Positions 1-7,115 of a stretch of 15,184 nucleotides of DNA are shown here, piece after piece. A model generated the notes under the pieces. That model ran no database searches and was not told the DNA's origin. It saw only the letters and a list, made by a program, of their open reading frames with translations. A program made the position numbers and the translations under genes. Numbering within the stretch: position 1 is the first letter of the stretch; the number at the start of each line of letters is the position of its first letter. The DNA is from TMED27 sp037969235 (lineage in GTDB: Bacteria; Pseudomonadota; Alphaproteobacteria; Micavibrionales; Micavibrionaceae): contig JBBKXA010000068.1 of the NCBI GenBank assembly GCA_037969235.1, forward strand, positions 1-15,184. The letters run 5' to 3'.

Positions 1-4
1 ATAT

Positions 5-32
5 TATAGGCTCTTAAAAACATAAGCCTGTA
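5..32. terminator. Hairpin near the left edge, possible terminator of an off-window gene
   Basis: Positions 5-12 (TATAGGCT) can pair with 25-32 (AGCCTGTA) to form an 8-bp stem with one G-T wobble and a 12-base AT-rich loop. A short T and A stretch follows. It could end a transcript from a gene left of the window, on either strand. The U-tract is poor, so this is weak. Confidence 0.25.
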
Positions 33-108
33 TTTAAAAATAAAACACAGAAAAAATTTACGCGCGGAATAATTAATATAATGGCATTTATATTCTAAAG
101 TGCAAGTC

Positions 109-114
109 TATAAT
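109..114 (+). promoter_or_regulatory. Candidate -10 element for gmk
   Basis: A perfect TATAAT sits 131 bases before the gmk TTG start, in an otherwise AT-rich leader. No convincing -35 lies 16-18 bases upstream, and there is no extended TGn. Transcription from here would give a leader of about 125 bases that contains the inverted repeat at 133-147 and the direct repeats at 181-216. In AT-rich DNA such hexamers also occur by chance. Confidence 0.3.
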
Positions 115-132
115 AACATTATATCGAAAAAG

Positions 133-147
133 TTCAATTATATTGAA
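133..147. repeat. Perfect inverted repeat in the gmk leader
   Basis: The sequence is TTCAAT-TAT-ATTGAA, with 6-base arms and a 3-base spacer. It lies about 12 bases past the start point expected from the TATAAT at 109-114, a position suited to an operator. The arms are AT-rich, so chance is a real alternative. Confidence 0.3.
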
Positions 148-180
148 ATATTATTCCATGAACAGCTTACAAAAGTACTT

Positions 181-216
181 TGCATGGCACTAGATTTTGC
201 AATCACTGCATGGCAC
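181..216. repeat. Direct repeat TGCATGGCAC upstream of gmk
   Basis: TGCATGGCAC occurs exactly at 181-190 and 207-216, with start points 26 bases apart. The downstream copy ends 29 bases before the TTG start of gmk. The repeat is GC-richer than the surrounding leader. It could be a pair of protein-binding sites, but no known regulator is recognised. Confidence 0.4.
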
Positions 217-245
217 AATAAAAATTAAGCAAGGGAGCAATATTT

Positions 246-893
246 TTGAGCATATCCGATATCAAACGCCGCGGTTTAATGTACGTCTTATCCTCTCCCT
301 CGGGCGCTGGAAAAACCACAATAACGCGCGCACTTTTAAAACATAATGCTGACGTGATGGCATCCGTCTCCGCCACGACACGCCCACGGCGCGCAGGCGA
401 AGTGCAAGGTGAGGACTATATATTCGTATCTCACGATGAATTTCGCGAAATGATTGACAATGGTGAAATGTTAGAACACGCCAAAGTCTTTGATCATTAT
501 TACGGCACCCCACGCACCCCTGTAGAAACAGCCCTTTCAAATGGTCAAGATGTGATTTTTGACATTGATTGGCAAGGCACACAGCAATTATTCGAGCTCG
601 CCGCCGAAGATTTAGTACGGGTTTTTATATTGCCACCGTCCAAATCCGCGCTGGAAAAACGCCTGCGCGAGCGATCACGCGACACGCGTGAAACCGATGA
701 ACAAATCCGCGCCCGCATGGCCAGCGCCGCAGATGAGATGTCACATTACAGCGAATATGATTACGTGATTATCAACGCTGACATTGATCAAGCGATTAGC
801 CAAGCCCAATTAATCATGGATGCCGAGCGCTTAAAACGCCGCCGCATGCAAGGACTATCGGATTTTGTACGTGGGTTGATGGGTGGGTTGTAA
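246..893 (+). CDS. gmk: Guanylate kinase
   Basis: Transfers phosphate from ATP to GMP or dGMP to make (d)GDP; a cytosolic enzyme of purine nucleotide metabolism. At 215 residues it is normal length. Visible motifs are the P-loop SPSGAGKT (residues 17-24), GMP-binding TTRPRR (44-49) and GEDYIF (55-60), YYGTP (85-89), DIDWQG (106-111) and an arginine-rich lid near 135-150. The start is a TTG, chosen because AAGGGAG lies 8 bases upstream (231-237) and because the family begins a few residues before RRGLM; an ATG at 279 would remove that part. The gene converges on rsmA across 9 bases. The usual downstream partners in alphaproteobacteria (yicC, mltG) are absent. Function is near certain. Confidence 0.97.
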   Translation: MSISDIKRRGLMYVLSSPSGAGKTTITRALLKHNADVMASVSATTRPRRAGEVQGEDYIFVSHDEFREMIDNGEMLEHAKVFDHYYGTPRTPVETALSNGQDVIFDIDWQGTQQLFELAAEDLVRVFILPPSKSALEKRLRERSRDTRETDEQIRARMASAADEMSHYSEYDYVIINADIDQAISQAQLIMDAERLKRRRMQGLSDFVRGLMGGL

Positions 894-902
894 TCACGCG
901 CC

Positions 903-1748
903 TTATAAACGCGCAATCGCGATAAATTCATCGACCGTTAAAGTCTCCGCGCGGCGTTGAGTATCAAGGCTAAGCGCTTCTAATTGGGCATGATAATCTT
1001 TCATGCTTGAGCGGATCATTTTGCGCCGCTGCCCAAAAGCCGCTGCTGTGAGCTGTTCCACATCTTTAAATACTGGCGGATTTTCAAGGTTTTGAGGCGT
1101 AAATTTTATCACACTTGATTTAATTTTGGGCGGCGGGATAAAGGCGCTGGGTGGTAAATCATATAAATTACGGCAAGAACATATCCATTGGCTAATAACG
1201 CTTAAACGGCCATAAGCTTTAGTATTCACATCGGCGCAAATACGATCACCGACTTCTTTTTGAAACATCAAAGCCATCAGAGCATAAGCGTTTTGGTCGG
1301 CATGAATTTGCGATAGCCAGCCAGTGAGCAATGGCGTTGCAATATTATAAGGCAAATTTGCCACAATCGCCCGCGGTCCATCGCATAAATCAAGCAAGTT
1401 GGTTTTAAGTGCATCACCGTGGAGTAAACTTAAGCGCCCATCAGCCACATCAACCAGTTCTTGTAATGCAGCAACGGCGCGAGGGTCAAATTCTACGGCA
1501 ATCACTTGACGCGCATTTGATTTCAACAGCGAGCGCGTCAATCCGCCAGGGCCAGGCCCAATCTCGATAACATTTATACCAGTTAAATCACCGCAACCAC
1601 GCACGATTTTATCGGTGATATTTTGATCAAGCAAAAAATTTTGTCCCAACGATTTTTCAGCACGCAAATCATGGCGTGCGATAACATCGCGAAGCGGCGG
1701 AAGATTATCAAACAAACTATTGGGAAACTTGTTCAAGGCGGTTATCAA
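903..1748 (-). CDS. rsmA: 16S rRNA (adenine1518-N6/adenine1519-N6)-dimethyltransferase
   Basis: RsmA/KsgA uses S-adenosylmethionine to dimethylate two adjacent adenines in the 3' hairpin of 16S rRNA during late small-subunit assembly. Counting from the first possible TTG, the protein shows KSLGQNFL (32-39), SAM motif I with EIGPGPGGLT (62-71), acidic motif VEFDP (85-89), GDAL (111-114) and the catalytic NLPYN (131-135). The start is uncertain. There is no ATG, and TTG codons at 1748, 1736 and 1715 are all in frame with no clear Shine-Dalgarno. The TTG at 1715 lies one base after the surA stop and gives an N-terminus (MFDNLPPLRDVIARH) close to relatives, so translation may depend on surA. Length is 281 residues from 1748 and 270 from 1715. 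Confidence 0.96.
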   Translation of the reverse strand: MITALNKFPNSLFDNLPPLRDVIARHDLRAEKSLGQNFLLDQNITDKIVRGCGDLTGINVIEIGPGPGGLTRSLLKSNARQVIAVEFDPRAVAALQELVDVADGRLSLLHGDALKTNLLDLCDGPRAIVANLPYNIATPLLTGWLSQIHADQNAYALMALMFQKEVGDRICADVNTKAYGRLSVISQWICSCRNLYDLPPSAFIPPPKIKSSVIKFTPQNLENPPVFKDVEQLTAAAFGQRRKMIRSSMKDYHAQLEALSLDTQRRAETLTVDEFIAIARL

Positions 1749-2676
1749 TAAAAGAGGCGGATTTTACATCCAGCAAATAGCGACGCTGCAAACGCTCCAA
1801 GCGTTGTAGACCAATCATGCGCATTACATCTTCACGCGCAGGCAAAGTGTCTTCGGCAACTGCGCGTATCTCGCGTACATTCAAAATGTGATAACCCGAG
1901 GTTGAGCGTACAGGATCGCTCACGTTGTCTTGAGCAACGGATGGCAACACCCCATCAAGCTCCTTTTGCAATTGGCCTTGAGACACCCAGCCCAAATCAC
2001 CGCCCTGCGCTGCACCAGCGGATTTAGAAAATTGTTGCGCCAATTTGAAAAACGGTGCTTTGCCTTGGCGCATTTCCTGAACAAGTTTTTGCGCCAGATC
2101 ACGCGTTTGCGCATCTTCCTGCGGCTTTTCCACAGGCAGGAATATCTCACCGACCAAATATTCATTGGTGCCGATATTTTTGCGTAAACGCGCCATGTAG
2201 CTGTCAATATCGTTATCAGTGACGATTACTTTGGGGCGGAGTTTTGCGGCTACAACCTTACCCCACGCAATTTGTGCCTCGATCTGTGAATCCATAGTGC
2301 CGACATTAATTCCGCCGCGCGTCAACATTTCACGAAATTGTGCAGGCTCTTGATTATTTTGCCCTGCAATGGTAGCAAACCCTTCATTTATTTCTTCACG
2401 CGGCACGGCAATATCCAGCTTTTTCGCCTCTTGCAAACGGATTTGCTCATCAATTAACGAGCCGAGAATTTGCGGCATAAGTTTTTCACGAATTTCAGGT
2501 TTATCCGGCAGGCCTGATGAAGCCATAATCAGCGTCATGCGATCATTTACATCCGACATCGTAATTGCGCCTTCATTGACCACAACGGCAATGCCCTCGC
2601 TTCGCGCCGCAGATGCATGTTGTACATTGAACATACCTGAACACATCAAAGCTAAAGCCAAAAACAATATACGCAT
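1717..2676 (-). CDS. surA: SurA-like periplasmic peptidyl-prolyl isomerase and chaperone
   Basis: Probable periplasmic chaperone that helps outer-membrane proteins fold and catalyses cis/trans isomerisation at proline. A Sec signal peptide spans residues 1 to about 24, with a hydrophobic LFLALALM core and cleavage near ASA-A. A SurA N-terminal helical domain (about 28-165) follows, then one parvulin domain (about 172-269) with GGDLGW at 225-230 and the terminal SGYHILNV. E. coli SurA has two parvulin domains and about 430 residues, so this 319-residue form is shorter. The ATG is supported by AAGGA 8 bases upstream. It lies between the NDUFA9-like gene (41-base gap) and rsmA. pdxA, usually between surA and rsmA in alphaproteobacteria, is missing. 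The family is clear; equivalence to E. coli SurA is inferred. Confidence 0.88.
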   Translation of the reverse strand: MRILFLALALMCSGMFNVQHASAARSEGIAVVVNEGAITMSDVNDRMTLIMASSGLPDKPEIREKLMPQILGSLIDEQIRLQEAKKLDIAVPREEINEGFATIAGQNNQEPAQFREMLTRGGINVGTMDSQIEAQIAWGKVVAAKLRPKVIVTDNDIDSYMARLRKNIGTNEYLVGEIFLPVEKPQEDAQTRDLAQKLVQEMRQGKAPFFKLAQQFSKSAGAAQGGDLGWVSQGQLQKELDGVLPSVAQDNVSDPVRSTSGYHILNVREIRAVAEDTLPAREDVMRMIGLQRLERLQRRYLLDVKSASFIDNRLEQVSQ

Positions 2677-2692
2677 AATTTTAATCCTTATA

Positions 2693-2725
2693 AAAAAATT
2701 TATCGCTCTAAGCTATATCAGAGCG
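2693..2725 (-). terminator. Candidate intrinsic terminator or attenuator between the NDUFA9-like gene and surA
   Basis: On the minus strand CGCTCTGA (2725-2718) can pair with TTAGAGCG (2711-2704), an 8-bp stem with one G-T wobble and a 6-base loop. ATAAATTTTTTT follows. The stem includes the stop codon of the upstream gene (2718-2720), and the T-run ends about 17 bases before the surA ATG. The T-run starts a few bases from the stem, so termination would be partial at best. Confidence 0.35.
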
Positions 2726-3665
2726 TTTGAATATCTGCAAATCGTCCGCCTTCGCGATAGCGTTCCAAATAAAGCGGAAGCACTGCATCCAGTCCCGTAG
2801 GTGTTACGCCCAAATCGCGCAAACCCTGCGCCGTCTCATCCACGACATTATCATGTTTTAACGATTCAACTTGATCAGGCGTCAAAAGAGGTTTAGGCAG
2901 AACGCACATAAATGCAGCCTGTATCTTCGCCAGCGCAAAAGGCAAGCCAATCAACGGGCGCGGGTTATGCGTATATTCGAACAAACGCTCATACACCGCT
3001 TTAAAATCAAGAATTTCAGGGCCACCCAATTGATAAATCTGGCCGCAGCTTTTAGGGGTTTCAAGCGCCGCCACCACTGCATCGGCAACATCGCCCACAT
3101 AAACTGGTTGAAACTTTGTTTTGCCGCCTCCAATTAACGGAAGCGCAGGCAAGACACCCGCCATTTTCGCAAACATATTAAAAAAATTGTCATCCTCACC
3201 AAAAATCACACTCGGCCGCAAAATCGTCGCATCAGGAAAATTGGATAAAAGCGCTTTCTCCCCTTCCAGCTTTGTTTTCGCATATTTGGATGTGTTGCTC
3301 TCAATCCCTAATGCGGAAATATGCACCAAGCGCTTAACACCCGCTTTTGCCGATGCGCTGGCAATAATCACAGGCACATCAACATGCGCATGCTGAAACA
3401 TCGATTTACCCTTTTCATACAAAATACCGATGCAATTAATCACAATGTCCGATCCTTTAACGAGCGCGGCAACGGCGGCTTGGTCGCTGTAATCACACCG
3501 CACAGGCACAATCTGCCCGACACTGCCCATCGGCTTGAGAAAATATGCCGCTTCAGGGATTCGCGTGGCCACTTTTACTATTACGCCGCGCAACGCCAAC
3601 TCCCGTACGATCTGACGCCCGACAAAGCCTGTTCCGCCAAATATAGTTGCGATTTGTTCTTTCAT
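2718..3665 (-). CDS. NDUFA9-family NAD(P)-binding oxidoreductase (atypical SDR)
   Basis: Member of the atypical short-chain dehydrogenase group that includes the mitochondrial complex I accessory subunit NDUFA9; bacterial members are frequent in alphaproteobacteria. The N-terminus has GGTGFVGR (residues 10-17) in a GxxGxxG nucleotide-binding pattern. HISALG near 114-119 and Y127-x-x-x-K131 sit where the SDR active site lies, and RPSVIFG with a downstream QPVYVGDVA matches the family. Length (315) is typical and no transmembrane segment is evident. The ATG has AAGGAG 7 bases upstream. It lies 56 bases after the helicase gene on the same strand. Substrate is unknown; a role in complex I or quinone metabolism is only suggested by the family name. 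Confidence 0.85.
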   Translation of the reverse strand: MKEQIATIFGGTGFVGRQIVRELALRGVIVKVATRIPEAAYFLKPMGSVGQIVPVRCDYSDQAAVAALVKGSDIVINCIGILYEKGKSMFQHAHVDVPVIIASASAKAGVKRLVHISALGIESNTSKYAKTKLEGEKALLSNFPDATILRPSVIFGEDDNFFNMFAKMAGVLPALPLIGGGKTKFQPVYVGDVADAVVAALETPKSCGQIYQLGGPEILDFKAVYERLFEYTHNPRPLIGLPFALAKIQAAFMCVLPKPLLTPDQVESLKHDNVVDETAQGLRDLGVTPTGLDAVLPLYLERYREGGRFADIQTL

Positions 3666-3721
3666 ATTTTGCTCCTTAAATTCCCCCTAATATGGCGCTT
3701 TTCATTATAAATATCCAGCGC

Positions 3722-5941
3722 CTATATTTTCTCAACAAAACTATCCATTACGCGTTTTTGTCCGGATTTTTCAAAGGCTATATCCAGTTTGTGCCCATCA
3801 ATGTGAATGATTTGGCCATAGCCAAATTTATCGTGAAAAACGCGGTCACCGCGAGCGAGCACAACGCCACTCTCGCTCATAACTTTGCGCTCAACTGCTA
3901 CGCGCGGCGGAGTGGAGACGCGAGGCGTAAACCCCGAAGAATCCCAATGGCTTGAGCGCCCAGACCCGCCAAGCCCCATATCGGCGGCTAGATCCACAAA
4001 ATCAGCGGGCAATTCATCGACAAAACGTGAGGGGATTGAATTCACCCAGCTACCATACATACGCCGATTTGCAACATAAGAGATAAATGCGCGCTTTTTC
4101 GCACGTGTGATGCCAACATAAGCTAGGCGGCGCTCTTCCTCTAACCCTTTAAGGCCGTTCTCATCCATTGAGCGTTGCGAGGGAAATACGCCTTCCTCCC
4201 AACCTGGTAAAAACACTGCATCAAATTCCAAACCTTTAGCACCATGCAAAGTCATGATCGTCGCAAATTCACCGCTTTTATTATCCTGATTTTCCAGCAC
4301 CAACGCCACATGTTCCAAAAATTCACCGAGGCTTTCGTAATCTTGCATCCCCGATATCAGCTCTTTTAGATTTTCTAAACGCCCAGGCCCTTCAGGAGTT
4401 TTGTCGTCTTTCCACATCTGCATATAGCCCGATTCTTCTAACATAAGCGCGGCCAAGTCAGCATGCGGCATGCTATCGACCAGCGAGCGCCAACGACCAA
4501 AATCATCCAGCAATTTCATCAAAGTGGTCTTAACCTTTGGGCGCAATTCATCCGTTTGCGTTAAATCCATGATGGAGTTGTACAGATTAATCCCATGATT
4601 TCGTCCATACGCATAAAGCGTTTGTAGCGTCGCATCACCTAGCCCGCGCTTGGGATTGTTCATGATCCTCTCCAGCGCCAAATCATCAGCAGGTTGCGCA
4701 ATCACACGCAAATAAGCCAGTGCATCACGGATTTCCTTACGCTCATAAAATCGAGGACCGCCGAGCACCTTATAGGGCAAACCCAGCTTGATAAAACGCT
4801 CTTCCAATTCACGCATTTGAAAGCTGGCGCGCACCAAAACTGCCACGCCATTTAATGACCATTTCTGCCGTTGCAACTGCTCAATTTCTTCACCAACCCA
4901 GCGCGCCTCAGCTTCTCCATCCCACAGCCCGCGCACTGTGATTTTCTCACCATCGCCCGCTTCACTCCACAGTTCTTTACCCAAACGTCCAGCATTGTTG
5001 GCAATGACCGCATGCGCGGCTTTAAGGATATTATTGGTGGAGCGGTAATTTTGCTCCAAGCGGATGATTTTCGCGCCCGCAAAATCTTTTTCGAATTTCA
5101 AAATATTACCAACTTCAGCGCCGCGCCAACCATAAATAGATTGGTCGTCATCACCCACGCAGCAAATATTGTTCGATCCCTGCGCAAGTAAACGCAGCCA
5201 GAGATATTGCGCGACATTAGTGTCTTGATACTCATCAACCATGATATAGCGAAAGCGGCGATGATAATCCGCCAGCACTTGCGCGTTTGCAGGGTCTTTC
5301 AAAATTGTAATCATATGAAGCAGCAAATCACCAAAATCACAGGCATTGATCGCTTTTAAACGCTGCTTATATATTTTATAAAGCATCAGCAATTTACCAT
5401 CCGCGATATCGCCCGCATCATCGGCTTTGACTTGATCGGGTGTAAGGCCGCGATCCTTCCAGCGGTCAATGAATGAAATCATCGCCTTGGGCGGCCATTT
5501 TTTATGATCTACGCCATTAACCTCCATAATTTGTTTAAGCAACCGCACCTGATCGTCAGGATCAATAATGGAAAAATTACTTGATAGCCCCACCAGTTCG
5601 GCATGCTGGCGCAACATCCGCGCCGCTAACGAATGGAAAGTGCCGAGCCACCAGCCCTCAACTGGCATGCCGCCCATCAATCCGCTCACACGCTCTTTCA
5701 TCTCCTGTGAAGCTTTGTTGGTAAAGGTCACCGCAAGAATTTGTGAAGGATAAGCGCGCCCTGTATTGAGCAAATGCGCCAATCGCGCCGTGAGCACCCG
5801 TGTTTTACCAGTACCCGCACCAGCCAAAACAAGCACCGGCCCGTCCAGCGCTTCAATCGCTTCGCGTTGCGGCGCATTCAGCCCATCCAGATATTGGGGT
5901 TTTTGCGGATCTTCAGGTTCAGTAAAAGCAGAATCAAACAT
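3722..5941 (-). CDS. UvrD/PcrA-type superfamily 1A DNA helicase
   Basis: ATP-driven 3'-to-5' DNA helicase expected to act in nucleotide excision repair, mismatch repair and clearing of stalled complexes. All SF1A motifs are visible: Walker A AGAGTGKT (residues 40-47), motif Ia VTFTNKA (71-77), Walker B DEYQD (236-240), motif III GDDDQSIYGWRGA (263-275), motif IV QNYRS (297-301), motif V TLHGAKGLEF (564-573) and motif VI EERRLAYVGITRAKK (602-616). A basic, poorly conserved linker leads to a C-terminal Tudor-like segment (about 697-739, GDRVFHDKFGYGQI) seen in UvrD/PcrA. Length (739) is normal. The only start candidate is the ATG at 5941, whose nearest AAGG is just one base away and lies inside an inverted repeat. 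uvrD and pcrA cannot be told apart here. Confidence 0.95.
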   Translation of the reverse strand: MFDSAFTEPEDPQKPQYLDGLNAPQREAIEALDGPVLVLAGAGTGKTRVLTARLAHLLNTGRAYPSQILAVTFTNKASQEMKERVSGLMGGMPVEGWWLGTFHSLAARMLRQHAELVGLSSNFSIIDPDDQVRLLKQIMEVNGVDHKKWPPKAMISFIDRWKDRGLTPDQVKADDAGDIADGKLLMLYKIYKQRLKAINACDFGDLLLHMITILKDPANAQVLADYHRRFRYIMVDEYQDTNVAQYLWLRLLAQGSNNICCVGDDDQSIYGWRGAEVGNILKFEKDFAGAKIIRLEQNYRSTNNILKAAHAVIANNAGRLGKELWSEAGDGEKITVRGLWDGEAEARWVGEEIEQLQRQKWSLNGVAVLVRASFQMRELEERFIKLGLPYKVLGGPRFYERKEIRDALAYLRVIAQPADDLALERIMNNPKRGLGDATLQTLYAYGRNHGINLYNSIMDLTQTDELRPKVKTTLMKLLDDFGRWRSLVDSMPHADLAALMLEESGYMQMWKDDKTPEGPGRLENLKELISGMQDYESLGEFLEHVALVLENQDNKSGEFATIMTLHGAKGLEFDAVFLPGWEEGVFPSQRSMDENGLKGLEEERRLAYVGITRAKKRAFISYVANRRMYGSWVNSIPSRFVDELPADFVDLAADMGLGGSGRSSHWDSSGFTPRVSTPPRVAVERKVMSESGVVLARGDRVFHDKFGYGQIIHIDGHKLDIAFEKSGQKRVMDSFVEKI

Positions 5942-5958
5942 GCCTTATAAATTAAGGC
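5942..5958. repeat. Inverted repeat abutting the helicase start codon
   Basis: GCCTTA-TAAAT-TAAGGC has 6-base arms and a 5-base spacer and touches the ATG at 5939-5941. On the minus-strand transcript it would form a small hairpin containing the only SD-like AAGG. It could be an operator or a translation-limiting hairpin. Confidence 0.4.
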
Positions 5959-5988
5959 TTACACAAAGATATACAAGCTATTTGACGA

Positions 5989-7023
5989 TTACTTCTTGGC
6001 AGGTGCTGCAGAAATTTGATTTCGACCATTGTTTTTTGCAGCATAAAGCGCAGCATCCGCGCGCTCTATAATACTCTCAACACTCTCGTCCACATTCCAT
6101 TGTGCCGCACCCGCAGACAAAGTAATGCGGCCAAGAGTTTCACCCGAATTGCGGTTAATCAGTTCTTTGCCCTGCACGACGATTCGCAGCGAATCGGCAA
6201 CTTTCATCGCCCCTGCTAAATCAGTCTCTGGCAAAATAATTGCAAATTCTTCGCCGCCGTAACGTGCGGCAACATCACGACCCTTTACGCCCTCGGTTAA
6301 AGTTTGCGCAACTAGGCGCAGCACCTGATCGCCGACCTGGTGACCGAAACTGTCGTTAAAGGCCTTAAAATGATCAATATCAATAAGAATAAGCGAAAAT
6401 ATCAATTTTTCTTGCTTGGATATGGCCGCCACACGCTTGATCTCCGCATCAAACGCTTTGCGATTCGCAAGATTAGTCAAACCGTCCGTCAAAGCTTGCT
6501 GGCGCACAAGCTCCAAATCACGTTGTAGCTCATTCATCACTTTGCTGGAACGCTCAAGCTCTACTTCAAGTTGTTGATTATGCTCGATGACATTCGATGT
6601 ATTATTAATCACAATATCCAGCGTTTTACGAATTTCGTCAGGCGCAGCATCAACAAATAATTTACTTTTTACATCAATCAACGCTTCGTTATATTTATGC
6701 GTTACACTTCGAGCGCTGCTGACGCGCTCATGCATGCCTTTCATCGTTTTTTGAATTTCTTCACCCGTTTTGCGAACGCGCTCGCCATCGTTGATGGTCG
6801 TGAGAAAGCGTTCATGCAACTCGGCGCAGTGTTCATCGGTGATTTTTTGTTTGCTGGCGATTAAAACATCAATGCCGCGCACCACTTTGGGCTCGCATTC
6901 GCCGTAATAAACATACCACAATTCATAATTTTGTGGCGTAGGGCACAAGCCCTCATCCGCAATGCGTTTCAACGCAAGTTGAGAATATTGGTTGGCCTTT
7001 TTTTGTGTATGAGAATATTGCAC
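5989..7023 (-). CDS. GGDEF-domain diguanylate cyclase
   Basis: Predicted to make cyclic di-GMP from two GTP. Residues 175-337 form a GGDEF domain with LTDGLTNLANRKAF (178-191), metal-binding D215 in IDIDHFK and an active-site GGEEF at 256-260, so it is probably active. The inhibitory RxxD site expected upstream of GGEEF reads K-x-x-D, so product feedback at the usual I-site is probably absent. The N-terminal region carries TPxNYELWYVYY (residues 29-40), typical of an alphaproteobacterial subgroup, followed by a long coiled-coil-like helical stretch (about 80-175). No transmembrane segment or signal peptide appears, so it should be cytosolic. The start is GTG with no strong Shine-Dalgarno; TATATT lies 9 bases upstream. 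The gene stops 47 bases before the helicase gene. Confidence 0.93.
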   Translation of the reverse strand: MQYSHTQKKANQYSQLALKRIADEGLCPTPQNYELWYVYYGECEPKVVRGIDVLIASKQKITDEHCAELHERFLTTINDGERVRKTGEEIQKTMKGMHERVSSARSVTHKYNEALIDVKSKLFVDAAPDEIRKTLDIVINNTSNVIEHNQQLEVELERSSKVMNELQRDLELVRQQALTDGLTNLANRKAFDAEIKRVAAISKQEKLIFSLILIDIDHFKAFNDSFGHQVGDQVLRLVAQTLTEGVKGRDVAARYGGEEFAIILPETDLAGAMKVADSLRIVVQGKELINRNSGETLGRITLSAGAAQWNVDESVESIIERADAALYAAKNNGRNQISAAPAKK

Positions 7024-7095
7024 AGCTATCTTAATATACGTCCAATTTATTTAAATGTAACAAACAGTTTACACATTAAAAGTGCGTGAACATAG

Positions 7096-7115
7096 TTAAA
7101 ATAATAAAATTTTAA
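7096..7115. repeat. AT-only perfect inverted repeat between the 346-residue ORF and the GGDEF gene
   Basis: TTAAAAT-AATAAA-ATTTTAA has 7-base arms and a 6-base spacer and touches the stop codon of the upstream gene. The all-AT stem would be weak as RNA and has no clean U-tract, so a protein site or chance is as likely as a terminator. Confidence 0.25.

Noticed and set aside
158..193. Eleven-codon frame in the gmk leader (MNSLQKYFAWH)
   Set aside because: No ribosome site and no regulatory amino-acid run; treated as chance.
2369..2800. Plus-strand frame of 143 residues across surA and the NDUFA9-like gene
   Set aside because: Antisense shadow of two well-supported genes, spanning their intergenic gap; no start signal or recognisable motif.
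2718..3665. Treating the NDUFA9-like protein as a functional complex I subunit
   Set aside because: The name comes from the family; no nuo gene is in the window, and bacterial members occur outside complex I operons.
6981..7020. GAGAATATTG twice, 30 bases apart, at the start of the GGDEF gene
   Set aside because: Both copies are coding (QYS repeated at the N-terminus); a short coding coincidence is enough to explain it.
7076..7091. TTAA-N7-TGAAC, a one-mismatch CtrA-like site upstream of the GGDEF gene
   Set aside because: It points away from the GGDEF gene, has a mismatch in the more conserved half and lies in very AT-rich DNA where such matches are frequent.
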